NCBI GenBank assembly: GCA_947065955.1
Contig: CAMSXY010000008.1
Span: 1 to 19,283, forward strand
DNA from: an uncultured Caryophanales bacterium
Lineage (GTDB): Bacteria > Bacillota_I > Bacilli_A > RF39 > UBA660
Direction of reading: 5' to 3'
Length of the DNA: 19,283 bases
The number at the start of each line of letters is the position of its first letter. Positions within the stretch are counted from its first letter, which is position 1. The notes beneath the pieces were generated by a model, which did no database searches, was not told the DNA's origin, and saw only the letters and a program-made list of their open reading frames with translations. Position numbers and translations under genes: made by a program. Shown piece by piece: positions 7,517 to 14,973 of this stretch.

Positions 7517-8432
7517 AGTAGGTTTCTATATATATTTCTTTTGGATAATTGTGTTGGTTTTCTTGATCTTTTTTTTCTAATTCGGAAGAACTTATTAAGA
7601 AAAAATCTTCTAGTCGAATGTCTTTTCCATCAATGGATGGATCATCCCAAGTTAGATCTAAATGAGACCATTTATTGTCTAAGTATACGAAATTCCAAAT
7701 ATGAGTATCGCTTGAAATTCTGTAATTAGGAATATTCATTTTATTTAGAAAAATAGCCATTAGGTCAGTATATCCACTACAAAGGCCAAGGTTATGTTTT
7801 AAAACACCTGAGGCTTTATTGGATTCATAAGGGTTTACATCATTCTTTTTTAAAGATTCTGCTCCTTTTTTGTCATAAGAAGTATTATCAATAATATAAT
7901 CGTGGATTGTTTTGATTTTTTCTTTTTCGGACATGGTATTTGTGATTAATTGGTCGTAGATTTTTTCAACTTCCTTATTGATAAATTCAATATCTTTTTC
8001 AGTATAGAGTTTTTCAATGGAAAGAACAATTCTTCCATAAGAGTTGTAAGCCATATGGATGCTTTTGTAACTATTATAAGGATGCACATAATTATTAATA
8101 TAAGAAAGTGATTTTTCATCTTTGAAAAATTTGGACATATCTTCTAGACAGTTTGTATAATCTTTTTCACAGTAGAAGGTAAATTCATCCCATCCGTTAT
8201 TTAAAACGGTATAAAAAATATCTATAAAATCTTCTTTTTTTTCAGGAGAAAAAGAAGAAGTATTCGTTACGTATTTATATTTATAAGATAATTTATAGGC
8301 GTTGGGTTCGTTTTGGAGAATAGGTGTTTTATAGATGAAATGTTCTAAAAGAACGGTTGTAATTTTTTCTTGATTTAGGTAAACTAGCCATAAAATACCA
8401 AGTAAGATAAATAGTTTAAAAAGTTTTCTCAT
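7515..8432 (-). CDS. Membrane-anchored transglutaminase-like protein
   Basis: 305 residues; ATG at 8432 with AGGTGAT upstream. Residues about 4-20 form an uncleaved-looking signal anchor with no lipobox, so the rest is expected outside the membrane. The C-terminal half is a transglutaminase-like (papain-fold) domain with a complete triad: Cys218 in GLCSGYTDLMA, His244 in DTHIWNFV and Asp259 in HLDLTWDDP. The helix KIKTIHDYIIDN (172-183), typical of bacterial members, precedes it. Such proteins act as cysteine proteases or peptide cross-linkers at the cell surface; the substrate cannot be inferred. The N-terminal half (about 40-160) is not recognised. It lies downstream of rpsT on the same strand but has its own TATAAT (8448-8453) between the two. 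Confidence 0.82.
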   Translation of the reverse strand: MRKLFKLFILLGILWLVYLNQEKITTVLLEHFIYKTPILQNEPNAYKLSYKYKYVTNTSSFSPEKKEDFIDIFYTVLNNGWDEFTFYCEKDYTNCLEDMSKFFKDEKSLSYINNYVHPYNSYKSIHMAYNSYGRIVLSIEKLYTEKDIEFINKEVEKIYDQLITNTMSEKEKIKTIHDYIIDNTSYDKKGAESLKKNDVNPYESNKASGVLKHNLGLCSGYTDLMAIFLNKMNIPNYRISSDTHIWNFVYLDNKWSHLDLTWDDPSIDGKDIRLEDFFLISSSELEKKDQENQHNYPKEIYIETY

Positions 8433-8469
8433 AAAATCACCTAGTATTATTATATCGGAAAAATGTAAA

Positions 8470-8506
8470 AAAAAAAGTAAATTACGCTAATTCGTTTACT
8501 TTTTTT
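8470..8506 (-). terminator. Terminator of rpsT, overlapping its 3' end
   Basis: AAAAAAAGTAAA and TTTACTTTTTTT form a 12-bp stem around a 13-base loop that contains the rpsT stop codon. On the minus strand it finishes in a T run. The stem is almost all A-T pairs, so its strength is uncertain. Confidence 0.6.
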
Positions 8507-8745
8507 GTAAGTCTTGATTTATAACGAGCTGCTGTATTTTTTACAATAACCCCAGAACTTGCAGCTTTATCGATTCTTTTAATAGCAATTTTTAAGTTTT
8601 CTTTTGCATTTTCAATTTCTTTTGCTACAACGGATTTTTCTACATTTTTAATCGCAGTACGCATACTTGCTTTGTAATCGTTATTCGTTACTTTCTTTTT
8701 TGCATTTACTTTTACTTTTTTCTTGGCATTTTTCATATTTGGCAT
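8482..8745 (-). CDS. rpsT: 30S ribosomal protein S20
   Basis: 87 residues, the usual S20 length; ATG at 8745 with a near-perfect Shine-Dalgarno GGAGGTGAT. The composition is very basic and Ala/Lys rich. It has the family's N-terminal K-rich run, the central SMRTAIKNVEK segment (27-37) and IDKAASSGVIVKNTAARYKSRL (53-74), which matches the S20 signature around AA-KG-IH-N-AAR-KSRL. It binds 16S rRNA in early 30S assembly. The divergent pairing with gpr next door is also found in Bacillus. Confidence 0.97.
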   Translation of the reverse strand: MPNMKNAKKKVKVNAKKKVTNNDYKASMRTAIKNVEKSVVAKEIENAKENLKIAIKRIDKAASSGVIVKNTAARYKSRLTKKVNELA

Positions 8746-8770
8746 AATATCACCTCCGTCATTTGAATAT

Positions 8771-8799
8771 ATTTTAACAAAAAATAACTAAAAAATCAA
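8771..8799 (-). promoter_or_regulatory. Sigma-A promoter for rpsT
   Basis: Read on the minus strand: TTGATT (8799-8794), 17 bases, TAAAAT (8776-8771). The transcript would start near 8764, leaving a leader of about 19 bases that contains the GGAGGTGAT site. Confidence 0.65.
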
Positions 8800-8839
8800 T
8801 GAAAAATCAATAATTTATAGCAATCGCATGAACATTATA

Positions 8840-8867
8840 GTATAAAAGGTTTTGAAAGTCAATTATA
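8840..8867 (+). promoter_or_regulatory. Possible forespore (sigma-G/F-type) promoter for gpr
   Basis: GTATA (8840-8844), 16 bases, then AATTATA (8861-8867). The forespore consensus is G-x-ATA, 15-16 bases, CATxxTA, so the match has one mismatch (A for C). The start point would be near 8874, about 32 bases before the gpr start. Forespore control is the known pattern for gpr in Bacillus; in such AT-rich DNA the match could be chance. Confidence 0.4.
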
Positions 8868-8905
8868 ATTTAAAAGTTATTGGTTAAACTATTAAGGGTG
8901 ATAGA

Positions 8906-9940
8906 TTGGAAAAAGAAATTGATTTAGGAAAATATACTTTACGTACAGATCTTGCTATCGATCATATTTCTGAAAATATAGATATTCCAGGAATTAAAAG
9001 CACTACTTATTTAGAAGATGATATTAAAATTACGACGGTTCTTGTAGAAGAAGAGGGAAGTTTAAAAATTGATAAAAAGAAAGGAAATTATATTACCATT
9101 GAATTTTCAGATGTTACAGATTATACCAATCGAGAACATGTGAAAGAAGTTTTTGTTGAAAAATTAAAAGAACTTTTATCTTTATGTAAAATTGGGGAGG
9201 ATCAAAGTTGTCTTGTTGTTGGACTTGGAAACGATCGATCAACTCCTGATGCTTTAGGGCCTCTTACAGTAGAACAAATTTTAGTGACAAGTCATCTTTT
9301 TTCTTTTCATGAAATTCATGAAGGATTTCGAAAAGTATATGCCTTTACGCCAGGTGTTATGGGAAAAACGGGGATTGAAACGAGTGATATGATTCAAAGT
9401 ATTATCTCTTCTATTAAACCAGATTTTGTTTTGGTGGTTGATTCTTTAGCAAGCCAATCTGTGGATCGCGTCAACAAAACGATTCAAATGACAAATACAG
9501 GAATTCATCCTGGAAGTGGTATTGGTAATACAAGAAAAGAGATTAGTCAAGAGATTCTTGGAATACCTGTTATTGCGATTGGGGTTCCAACGGTCGTGGA
9601 TGCTGTTACAATTGTTTCTGATACAATTCATTATATGTATAAACATTTTTCTTATACAAAAGCGAATTTGAATAATCCTATGAATCGGTTACTTACGGGA
9701 AGTGTAAATTATTTAAAAAAGGATGTTTTGATCGATGAAGAAGAAAAAAAGAAACTTTTTGGAATGGTTGGAAGTTTAGAGGAAGAAGAAGTACGAAAGT
9801 TAATTTTTGAAGTTTTGACGCCTATCGGTTATAATTTGATGGTAACACCGAAAGAGGTAGACTTTGTTGTTTCAAAACTTAGTGATGTTATTGGTAATGG
9901 CATTAATAGAGCTTTACATAAAAATGTAGAAAATTTATAA
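8906..9940 (+). CDS. gpr: Germination protease GPR (spore SASP endopeptidase)
   Basis: 344 residues from a TTG start with AAGGGTGAT just upstream; Bacillus GPR is somewhat longer (about 370). It degrades small acid-soluble spore proteins during germination, releasing amino acids and freeing DNA. Family landmarks: RTDLA (13-17), VVGLGN (104-109), TPDALGP (113-119), TPGVMG (148-153), VDSLAS (178-183), GIHPGSGIGN (199-208) and GVPTVVDA (226-233). Asp115 and Asp179 correspond to the two conserved Asp residues proposed as catalytic. The enzyme is made as a zymogen in the developing spore. Its presence is direct evidence that the organism forms, or recently formed, endospores. I see no terminator between it and the htpG promoter. 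Confidence 0.95.
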   Translation: MEKEIDLGKYTLRTDLAIDHISENIDIPGIKSTTYLEDDIKITTVLVEEEGSLKIDKKKGNYITIEFSDVTDYTNREHVKEVFVEKLKELLSLCKIGEDQSCLVVGLGNDRSTPDALGPLTVEQILVTSHLFSFHEIHEGFRKVYAFTPGVMGKTGIETSDMIQSIISSIKPDFVLVVDSLASQSVDRVNKTIQMTNTGIHPGSGIGNTRKEISQEILGIPVIAIGVPTVVDAVTIVSDTIHYMYKHFSYTKANLNNPMNRLLTGSVNYLKKDVLIDEEEKKKLFGMVGSLEEEEVRKLIFEVLTPIGYNLMVTPKEVDFVVSKLSDVIGNGINRALHKNVENL

Positions 9941-9960
9941 TTCACTGTTTTCTTTTTAAT

Positions 9961-9997
9961 ACTTTTTAGCACTCATCATTGACAAGTGCTAAAAAGT
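9961..9997 (+). promoter_or_regulatory. CIRCE operator (HrcA binding site)
   Basis: TTAGCACTC, 9 bases, AAGTGCTAA: one mismatch to the CIRCE consensus (second arm GAGTGCTAA). The inverted repeat extends outward to a perfect 13-bp pair, ACTTTTTAGCACT / AGTGCTAAAAAGT (9961-9973 and 9985-9997). HrcA bound here would cover the -35 of the htpG promoter. Confidence 0.93.
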
Positions 9998-10007
9998 GTG
10001 GTATTAT
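9979..10007 (+). promoter_or_regulatory. Sigma-A promoter of the htpG-hsp20 operon
   Basis: Consensus -35 TTGACA (9979-9984), a 17-base spacer, and TATTAT (10002-10007) preceded by TGG, an extended -10. The -35 lies in the spacer of the CIRCE element, so repression and promoter are interlocked. The expected start is about 10014. Confidence 0.88.
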
Positions 10008-10014
10008 GGAAATA

Positions 10015-10036
10015 GTTGGGAAACCAACAAAGGAGG
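10015..10036 (+). promoter_or_regulatory. 5'-terminal GNRA hairpin plus Shine-Dalgarno of htpG
   Basis: GTTGG-GAAA-CCAAC (10015-10028) is a 5-bp stem with a GNRA tetraloop, starting at or within one or two bases of the predicted transcript start. It is followed without a gap by AAAGGAGG (10029-10036), and ATG follows at 10043. It may protect the 5' end from decay or act as a temperature-sensitive element; both roles are inferred. Confidence 0.6.
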
Positions 10037-10042
10037 CATTGA

Positions 10043-11923
10043 ATGAAAAAGAAACAATTTAAAGCAGAATCAAAGAAATTACTAGATTTAATGGTAAATT
10101 CAATTTATACAAACAAGGATATATTTTTAAGGGAACTTATCTCAAATGCAAGTGATGCCATTGATAAACTTTACTATGAATCCCTTACTAACCATAAAAT
10201 TAAATGCAAAAAAGAAGATTTCTTTATTCAAGTAGATGTAGATAAGGAAAATAGAACTCTAACAATTTTTGATAATGGTTGTGGGATGGATATGGAAGCT
10301 CTTGAAAATAATTTAGGGACGATTGCCAAAAGTGGGTCTCTTGCTTTTAAAGAAGAAAATGAAAAGAAAGAGGATATTTCTATTATAGGGCAATTTGGAG
10401 TCGGATTTTATTCGGCATTTATGGTGAGTGATCATATCAGTGTAACAAGTAAGGCATTTTCTTCGGATAAAGCTTATTGCTGGAGTTCAAGTGGGGCTGA
10501 GGGATATGAAATTGAAGAAGTGGAAAAAGAAAGCGTTGGAACCACGATTACTCTTCATATTAAAGAAGATACAAAAGAAGAAAATTTTTCTAAGTATTTA
10601 GAAGAATATACGATTCGTGAATTGATTAAAAAATATTCTGATTATATTCGTTATCCTATTCGTATGAATGTAGAACACTTCCATAAAAATAAGGATAGTG
10701 AAGAAGAAGAAAAAGTTATTGAATTAGAAACGATTAATAGCATGGTTCCTCTTTGGAAGAAAAATAAAAAAGAGGTAAAAAAGGAAGAGTATGATCGTTT
10801 TTATCAAGATAAATTTATGGATTATGAAGTTCCTTTTAAGGTCATGCATCATAGTATGGAAGGAGTTGTTGATTACCAATCTCTTTTATTTATTCCTTCT
10901 CATGTTCCTTATAATTTTTATACTAAGGAGTATGAAAAAGGACTTGAACTTTATTCTAATGGCGTATTGATTATGGAAAAATGTTCTGATTTACTTCCTG
11001 ATTATTTTAGTTTTGTTAAAGGACTTGTAGATAGTTCCGATGTTTCCCTAAATATTTCAAGAGAGCTTTTGCAACAGGATTATCAATTAAGACAGATTTC
11101 AAAAAGTATTGAAAATAAGATTCGAAAAGAATTAGAAAATATGCTTAAAGAAGAGCGTGAGGAATATGAAAAGTTCTTTTCTATGTTTGGTACACAACTT
11201 AAATATGGTGTATACGATCAATTTGGAAAAGATAAGGATGTACTAAAAGATCTTTTGTTGTTTGCATCTTCTAAAGAAAAGTTTACTTCCTTAAAAGAAT
11301 ATATTTCTCGTATGAAGGAAGGACAAGAGGATATTTATTATGCAAGTGGGGAAAGTACTTCTAAAATTGCCCTTTTGCCGCAAGTGGAGCGTGTTTTGGA
11401 AAAAGGATACGAGATTCTTTACTTAACGGATTATGTTGATGAATTTGTTATGCAGACATTAATGGAATATGATGGTAAAAAATTAAAGAATGTCTGTGTA
11501 GAAGATTTTAATTTAGATACAGAAGAAGAAAAGGAAGATTTGAAGAAAAGGAACGAAGAAAGTAAAGATTTATTAGAATGTATGAAAGAAAGTTTAGAAC
11601 AAGAAGTTCTAAAGGTACGCTTTACGAATCGATTAAAAAAACATCCCGTTTGTTTGACGAGTGAAGGAAATCTTTCTATTGGAATGCAAAAAGTAATGAA
11701 TGCTATGCCTATGGATGAAAAAATTGAGGCTAAACTTGTTCTTGAAATCAATGAAGAACATCCGATTGTAGAGACTTTGCATAAACTTTATAAAGAAGAT
11801 TTAGAAAAGTTAAAAAAATATACCAAAATTTTATATGCACAAGCAAGACTTATTGAAGGCTTACCTATCGAAAATCCAACGGAGCTAAGTACTTTGATCA
11901 GTGATGTATTAATAGAAAAATAA
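10043..11923 (+). CDS. htpG: Chaperone protein HtpG (bacterial Hsp90)
   Basis: 626 residues, normal family length. The N-terminal GHKL ATPase domain shows LRELISNASDAIDKL (29-43, with catalytic Glu31 and Mg-binding Asn35), DNGCGM (77-82), GTIAKSG (92-98) and GQFGVGFYSAFMVS (116-129). The middle domain contains NISRELLQQ, including the conserved Arg that senses ATP. The C-terminal dimerisation domain is intact. It is an ATP-dependent chaperone acting in the cytoplasm on late folding intermediates. It is the first gene of a CIRCE-controlled operon; hsp20 follows after 16 bases. HrcA control of htpG is not the Bacillus subtilis arrangement. Confidence 0.97.
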   Translation: MKKKQFKAESKKLLDLMVNSIYTNKDIFLRELISNASDAIDKLYYESLTNHKIKCKKEDFFIQVDVDKENRTLTIFDNGCGMDMEALENNLGTIAKSGSLAFKEENEKKEDISIIGQFGVGFYSAFMVSDHISVTSKAFSSDKAYCWSSSGAEGYEIEEVEKESVGTTITLHIKEDTKEENFSKYLEEYTIRELIKKYSDYIRYPIRMNVEHFHKNKDSEEEEKVIELETINSMVPLWKKNKKEVKKEEYDRFYQDKFMDYEVPFKVMHHSMEGVVDYQSLLFIPSHVPYNFYTKEYEKGLELYSNGVLIMEKCSDLLPDYFSFVKGLVDSSDVSLNISRELLQQDYQLRQISKSIENKIRKELENMLKEEREEYEKFFSMFGTQLKYGVYDQFGKDKDVLKDLLLFASSKEKFTSLKEYISRMKEGQEDIYYASGESTSKIALLPQVERVLEKGYEILYLTDYVDEFVMQTLMEYDGKKLKNVCVEDFNLDTEEEKEDLKKRNEESKDLLECMKESLEQEVLKVRFTNRLKKHPVCLTSEGNLSIGMQKVMNAMPMDEKIEAKLVLEINEEHPIVETLHKLYKEDLEKLKKYTKILYAQARLIEGLPIENPTELSTLISDVLIEK

Positions 11924-11939
11924 GGGAGGAATAATTTTT

Positions 11940-12311
11940 ATGTTTACCAATAAAATGTTATTTGATAGTATGTTAGATGATATGAATGAAAGACGTATGC
12001 AATGTGATATTTATGAAAAAAATAATGTCTACTTTATAGAAATGGATTTACCAGGTTATAATAAAGAAGATATTTCCATTGAATGGAATAAAGGAAACAT
12101 TGTTATTCGTGCTAGTCGTGAAGAAACAGTTGAAGAAGATAAAAAATATATTCGAAGAGAAAGAAGAAATTTTGGAACAATAGAGAGAACTTTCTATTTT
12201 GGTGAAATGGATGAAGAGGGAATGCAAGCATCTTTCACCGATGGAATTTTAACCGTTTCTATTCCTAAAAAAGATGAAAATTTTTCTAAAAAAATGATTG
12301 AAATTAAATAA
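11940..12311 (+). CDS. Small heat-shock protein, Hsp20 / alpha-crystallin family
   Basis: 123 residues; ATG preceded by GGGAGGA directly after the htpG stop. The N-terminal arm is short (about 20 residues). The alpha-crystallin domain spans about 21-112, with MDLPGYNKEDISIE (35-48), a stretch rich in Arg and Glu around RRERRNFG (72-79), and DGILTVSIPK (101-110), the family's A-x-x-x-GxL-x-x-PK box. The C-terminus has the I-E-I motif (120-122) that links subunits into oligomers. It holds unfolding proteins in a refoldable state without ATP. It is co-transcribed with htpG and followed by a strong terminator. Confidence 0.93.
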   Translation: MFTNKMLFDSMLDDMNERRMQCDIYEKNNVYFIEMDLPGYNKEDISIEWNKGNIVIRASREETVEEDKKYIRRERRNFGTIERTFYFGEMDEEGMQASFTDGILTVSIPKKDENFSKKMIEIK

Positions 12312-12346
12312 AAATATTTATTTTTAATAAGAATTGTTATAATGTG

Positions 12347-12378
12347 GACTATAAAAAATACTTTTTTATAGTCTTTTT
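12347..12378 (+). terminator. Rho-independent terminator of the htpG-hsp20 operon
   Basis: Perfect 12-bp stem GACTATAAAAAA / TTTTTTATAGTC with a TAC loop and TTTTT after it. Confidence 0.9.
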
Positions 12379-12466
12379 AAGTTTAAAAAAAATTCCACAA
12401 AAATTGTTGTATAAAAAAAATAAAAAATAACCATTATGTACATAGAATGATAATGGAGATGATAAC

Positions 12467-14782
12467 ATGTTTGGACAGTTTAATGAAGATGCAAGAATGA
12501 TTATTGCACGTGCAAAAAAAGAAATGTATGAATTAAAACATCCCTATGTAGGAAGTGAGCATTTACTTCTTGCATTATTAAAAGAAGACAATAGTATTTC
12601 TAAAAAACTTAAGGAATATAATATAGATTATGATTCTTTTAAAAAAGAACTTCTCCATATTATAGGTATGGGGAGTAAAGAAAGTAATTGGTTTTTATAC
12701 ACAGCTTCCCTAAAAAGAATTTTAGAAAATGCTATTATTGATAGTAAAGAAAACAATGGTGGTATTGTTACAGTAGAACATTTATTTTCTAGTTTACTAG
12801 AAGAAGGAGAGGGCGTTGCGATTCGAATTCTTCTTAGTATGAATGTTGATTTAGATTTGCTTTATAATGAATTTGCTTTAAAGGTGAGTAATACTGCCAA
12901 AGGAAAGAAAAATAAAAAATTGCTTTTGGAGGAACTGGGAATTGATTTGACAGAAAAAGCTAGAAAACAGGAATTGGATCCTGTTATTGGAAGAGAAGAA
13001 GAGATGAACCGTATTTTAGAAATTCTTCTTCGTAGAAATAAAAATAATCCAATTTTAATTGGAGAACCAGGGGTTGGAAAAACCGCTCTTGTAGAAGAAC
13101 TGGCGAGAAGGATTGTGGATGGTGAGGTTCCTTATGCTCTTAGAAATAAAAGAATTATTAGTTTAGATATGGCAACAACGGTTGCAGGAACAAAATATCG
13201 TGGGGAATTTGAAGAGAGAATTCGAAAAATATTGAAAGAAATAGAGGAAAATGATCAAATTATTTTGTTTATTGATGAAATTCATACGCTGGTAGGAGCT
13301 GGTGGTGCCGAGGGTGCGATTGACGCTTCTAATATTTTTAAACCAGCTCTTGCACGTGGAAAGCTTCGCTGTATTGGAGCGACAACTATTTCTGAGTATA
13401 AAAAATATATTGAAGAAGATGGAGCTCTTGCTAGGCGTTTTCAAAAGGTATTAATTGAAGAACCGAATCGCGAAGATATCAAAAATATTTTAAATAAACT
13501 TAAAGATATCTATGGAAAATATCATAGAGTAGAAGTAAGCGATGAAATTATTGATGAAATTATTGATTTGACCACTAAATATATTTATGATCGAAATCAA
13601 CCAGATGCTTCTATTGATATTTTAGATGAAGTATGTGCTAGTGTAAGTTTGAGAGAAAACAAAGATATAAAAAAATATAACGCACTCACAAAACAAGTAT
13701 TATCTTTGAAAGAGGAGAAAAATGAAAGTATTTTACATGGAGATTTTAAAAAAGCTTCTCTTTTAAAAATAAAAGAAAATGAATATATGGACAAAATCAA
13801 CCACTTAGAAATGGAAATGTATACAGAAAAAAAGGTAGTAAAAAGACAAGATTTAGCTCATGTGATAAGTTTAAAGACGAAAATCCCTGTTTATGAAATT
13901 TTAAAAGATAACAAAAAGATTATTTCCAAAATTAGTAGAGATCTTCATGAGAATATTTTAGGACAAGAGGAAATCATTGAAAAATTAATTCAAGTGGTTA
14001 AAAGGATTAAATTGGGATTTAATGAGGAGAAAAAAGTCTATTCTTTATTTTTCTGTGGACCTTCTGGAGTAGGAAAAACGGCTCTTGCGAAAAGGTTTGG
14101 TAAAAATTTGGTTGGAAATAATGTTATAAGGTTAGATATGAGTGAATATTCAGAAGCGCATAGTGTTAGTAAATTTGTAGGTTCTCCTCCAGGTTATGTA
14201 GGATATGCTGATAATAGAAATATTTTAGAAGAAATTCGTAATAAGCCTTATTCTGTTTTAATTTTAGATGAAATTGAAAGGGCGCATCCTAACATTATTA
14301 ATTTATTGTTCCAAATTTTGGATGAAGGAAAAATAAAGGATTCTAAAGGAAATATCGTACGATTTGATCATGTAACTCTCATTTTTACATCCAATATTGG
14401 TTTTGAAGAAAAATCCATTGGTTTTCAAGCGAAAAAGGAGAAGGAAGTTATAACAAAATTAAAAGAAAGTTTTTCGGTTCCTTTTATGAATCGTATTGAT
14501 AGTATTTTTGTTTTTCATTCGTTGAAGGAAGACGTGATTCAAAAACTAATAACAGATAAGCTAAATGGTTTGAAAAGAAATTATAAGAAAAAAAATATTA
14601 ATGTTCGAATTTCAAATGCTGTTTGTAACCAATTATTGAAAAAGACAGATTATAAAGAGTTTGGAGCTCGAAAAATTGATAAATTAATTAAAGATGAGAT
14701 TGAAAATTTTGTTATTGAAGAAATTTTGGAAAATAAAACAGAAATTTATGTTAAAAATTTAAGACAAGAACTGTCTGTATAA
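12467..14782 (+). CDS. clpC: ClpC-type AAA+ unfoldase of the Clp protease
   Basis: 771 residues; ATG with TGGAGATGAT upstream. The N-terminal Clp repeat domain is at about 1-145. AAA domain 1: Walker A GEPGVGKT (199-206), the pore-loop region GTKYRGEFEER (241-251) and Walker B FIDE (268-271). A short middle domain at about 400-450, with a UVR-like helix (DFKKASLLK, 426-434), is what makes this ClpC rather than ClpB. AAA domain 2: Walker A GPSGVGKT (531-538), Walker B LILDE (598-602), the Arg finger in FMNRID (673-678) and sensor 2 GAR (733-735). The ClpP-docking tripeptide IGF is at 651-653, so it should feed ClpP. No McsA/McsB or CtsR gene is adjacent, and I see no CtsR-type direct repeat upstream, unlike the Bacillus clpC operon. 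Confidence 0.93.
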   Translation: MFGQFNEDARMIIARAKKEMYELKHPYVGSEHLLLALLKEDNSISKKLKEYNIDYDSFKKELLHIIGMGSKESNWFLYTASLKRILENAIIDSKENNGGIVTVEHLFSSLLEEGEGVAIRILLSMNVDLDLLYNEFALKVSNTAKGKKNKKLLLEELGIDLTEKARKQELDPVIGREEEMNRILEILLRRNKNNPILIGEPGVGKTALVEELARRIVDGEVPYALRNKRIISLDMATTVAGTKYRGEFEERIRKILKEIEENDQIILFIDEIHTLVGAGGAEGAIDASNIFKPALARGKLRCIGATTISEYKKYIEEDGALARRFQKVLIEEPNREDIKNILNKLKDIYGKYHRVEVSDEIIDEIIDLTTKYIYDRNQPDASIDILDEVCASVSLRENKDIKKYNALTKQVLSLKEEKNESILHGDFKKASLLKIKENEYMDKINHLEMEMYTEKKVVKRQDLAHVISLKTKIPVYEILKDNKKIISKISRDLHENILGQEEIIEKLIQVVKRIKLGFNEEKKVYSLFFCGPSGVGKTALAKRFGKNLVGNNVIRLDMSEYSEAHSVSKFVGSPPGYVGYADNRNILEEIRNKPYSVLILDEIERAHPNIINLLFQILDEGKIKDSKGNIVRFDHVTLIFTSNIGFEEKSIGFQAKKEKEVITKLKESFSVPFMNRIDSIFVFHSLKEDVIQKLITDKLNGLKRNYKKKNINVRISNAVCNQLLKKTDYKEFGARKIDKLIKDEIENFVIEEILENKTEIYVKNLRQELSV

Positions 14783-14809
14783 AAACATTCAAAAATTTGA
14801 ATGTTTTTT
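14781..14809 (+). terminator. Rho-independent terminator of clpC
   Basis: AAAAACATTCAAA pairs with TTTGAATGTTTTT around an AA loop (some inner pairs will open), followed by a T run. It starts within the clpC stop codon. Confidence 0.82.
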
Positions 14810-14895
14810 GATGTTTTTGAAATAATAGGTTAAAAAATAATATTTTTTTATTTTTTTCAATAGTTTACACGATATTTTATAATATTATATTTTGG

Positions 14896-14924
14896 TTGAT
14901 TTTTCAAAATTTTATATATATAAT
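14896..14924 (+). promoter_or_regulatory. Sigma-A promoter for the first prepilin gene
   Basis: TTGATT (14896-14901), 17 bases, TATAAT (14919-14924). The start would be near 14931, giving a leader of about 43 bases with AGGAGAG near its end. Confidence 0.65.
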
Positions 14925-14973
14925 AAGAATATATAAAATAAAAATTATCATAATAGAAGTAGGAGAGTAACTT

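Noticed and set aside
7475..7729. 84-codon plus-strand open frame
   Set aside because: It lies opposite the transglutaminase gene, overlaps a terminator, and has no family features.
9446..9646. Minus-strand open frame inside gpr
   Set aside because: It is a shadow of a clearly coding gene; there is no ribosome site and no recognisable sequence.
11431..11751. Minus-strand open frame inside htpG, and similar ones inside clpC
   Set aside because: These are Ser/Phe-rich reverse-frame shadows of Lys/Glu-rich genes, without start signals.
12338..12343. TATAAT with TG one base before it, just upstream of the htpG-hsp20 terminator
   Set aside because: A transcript from here would end at once in the terminator, and no -35 fits. 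It is probably chance in AT-rich DNA.
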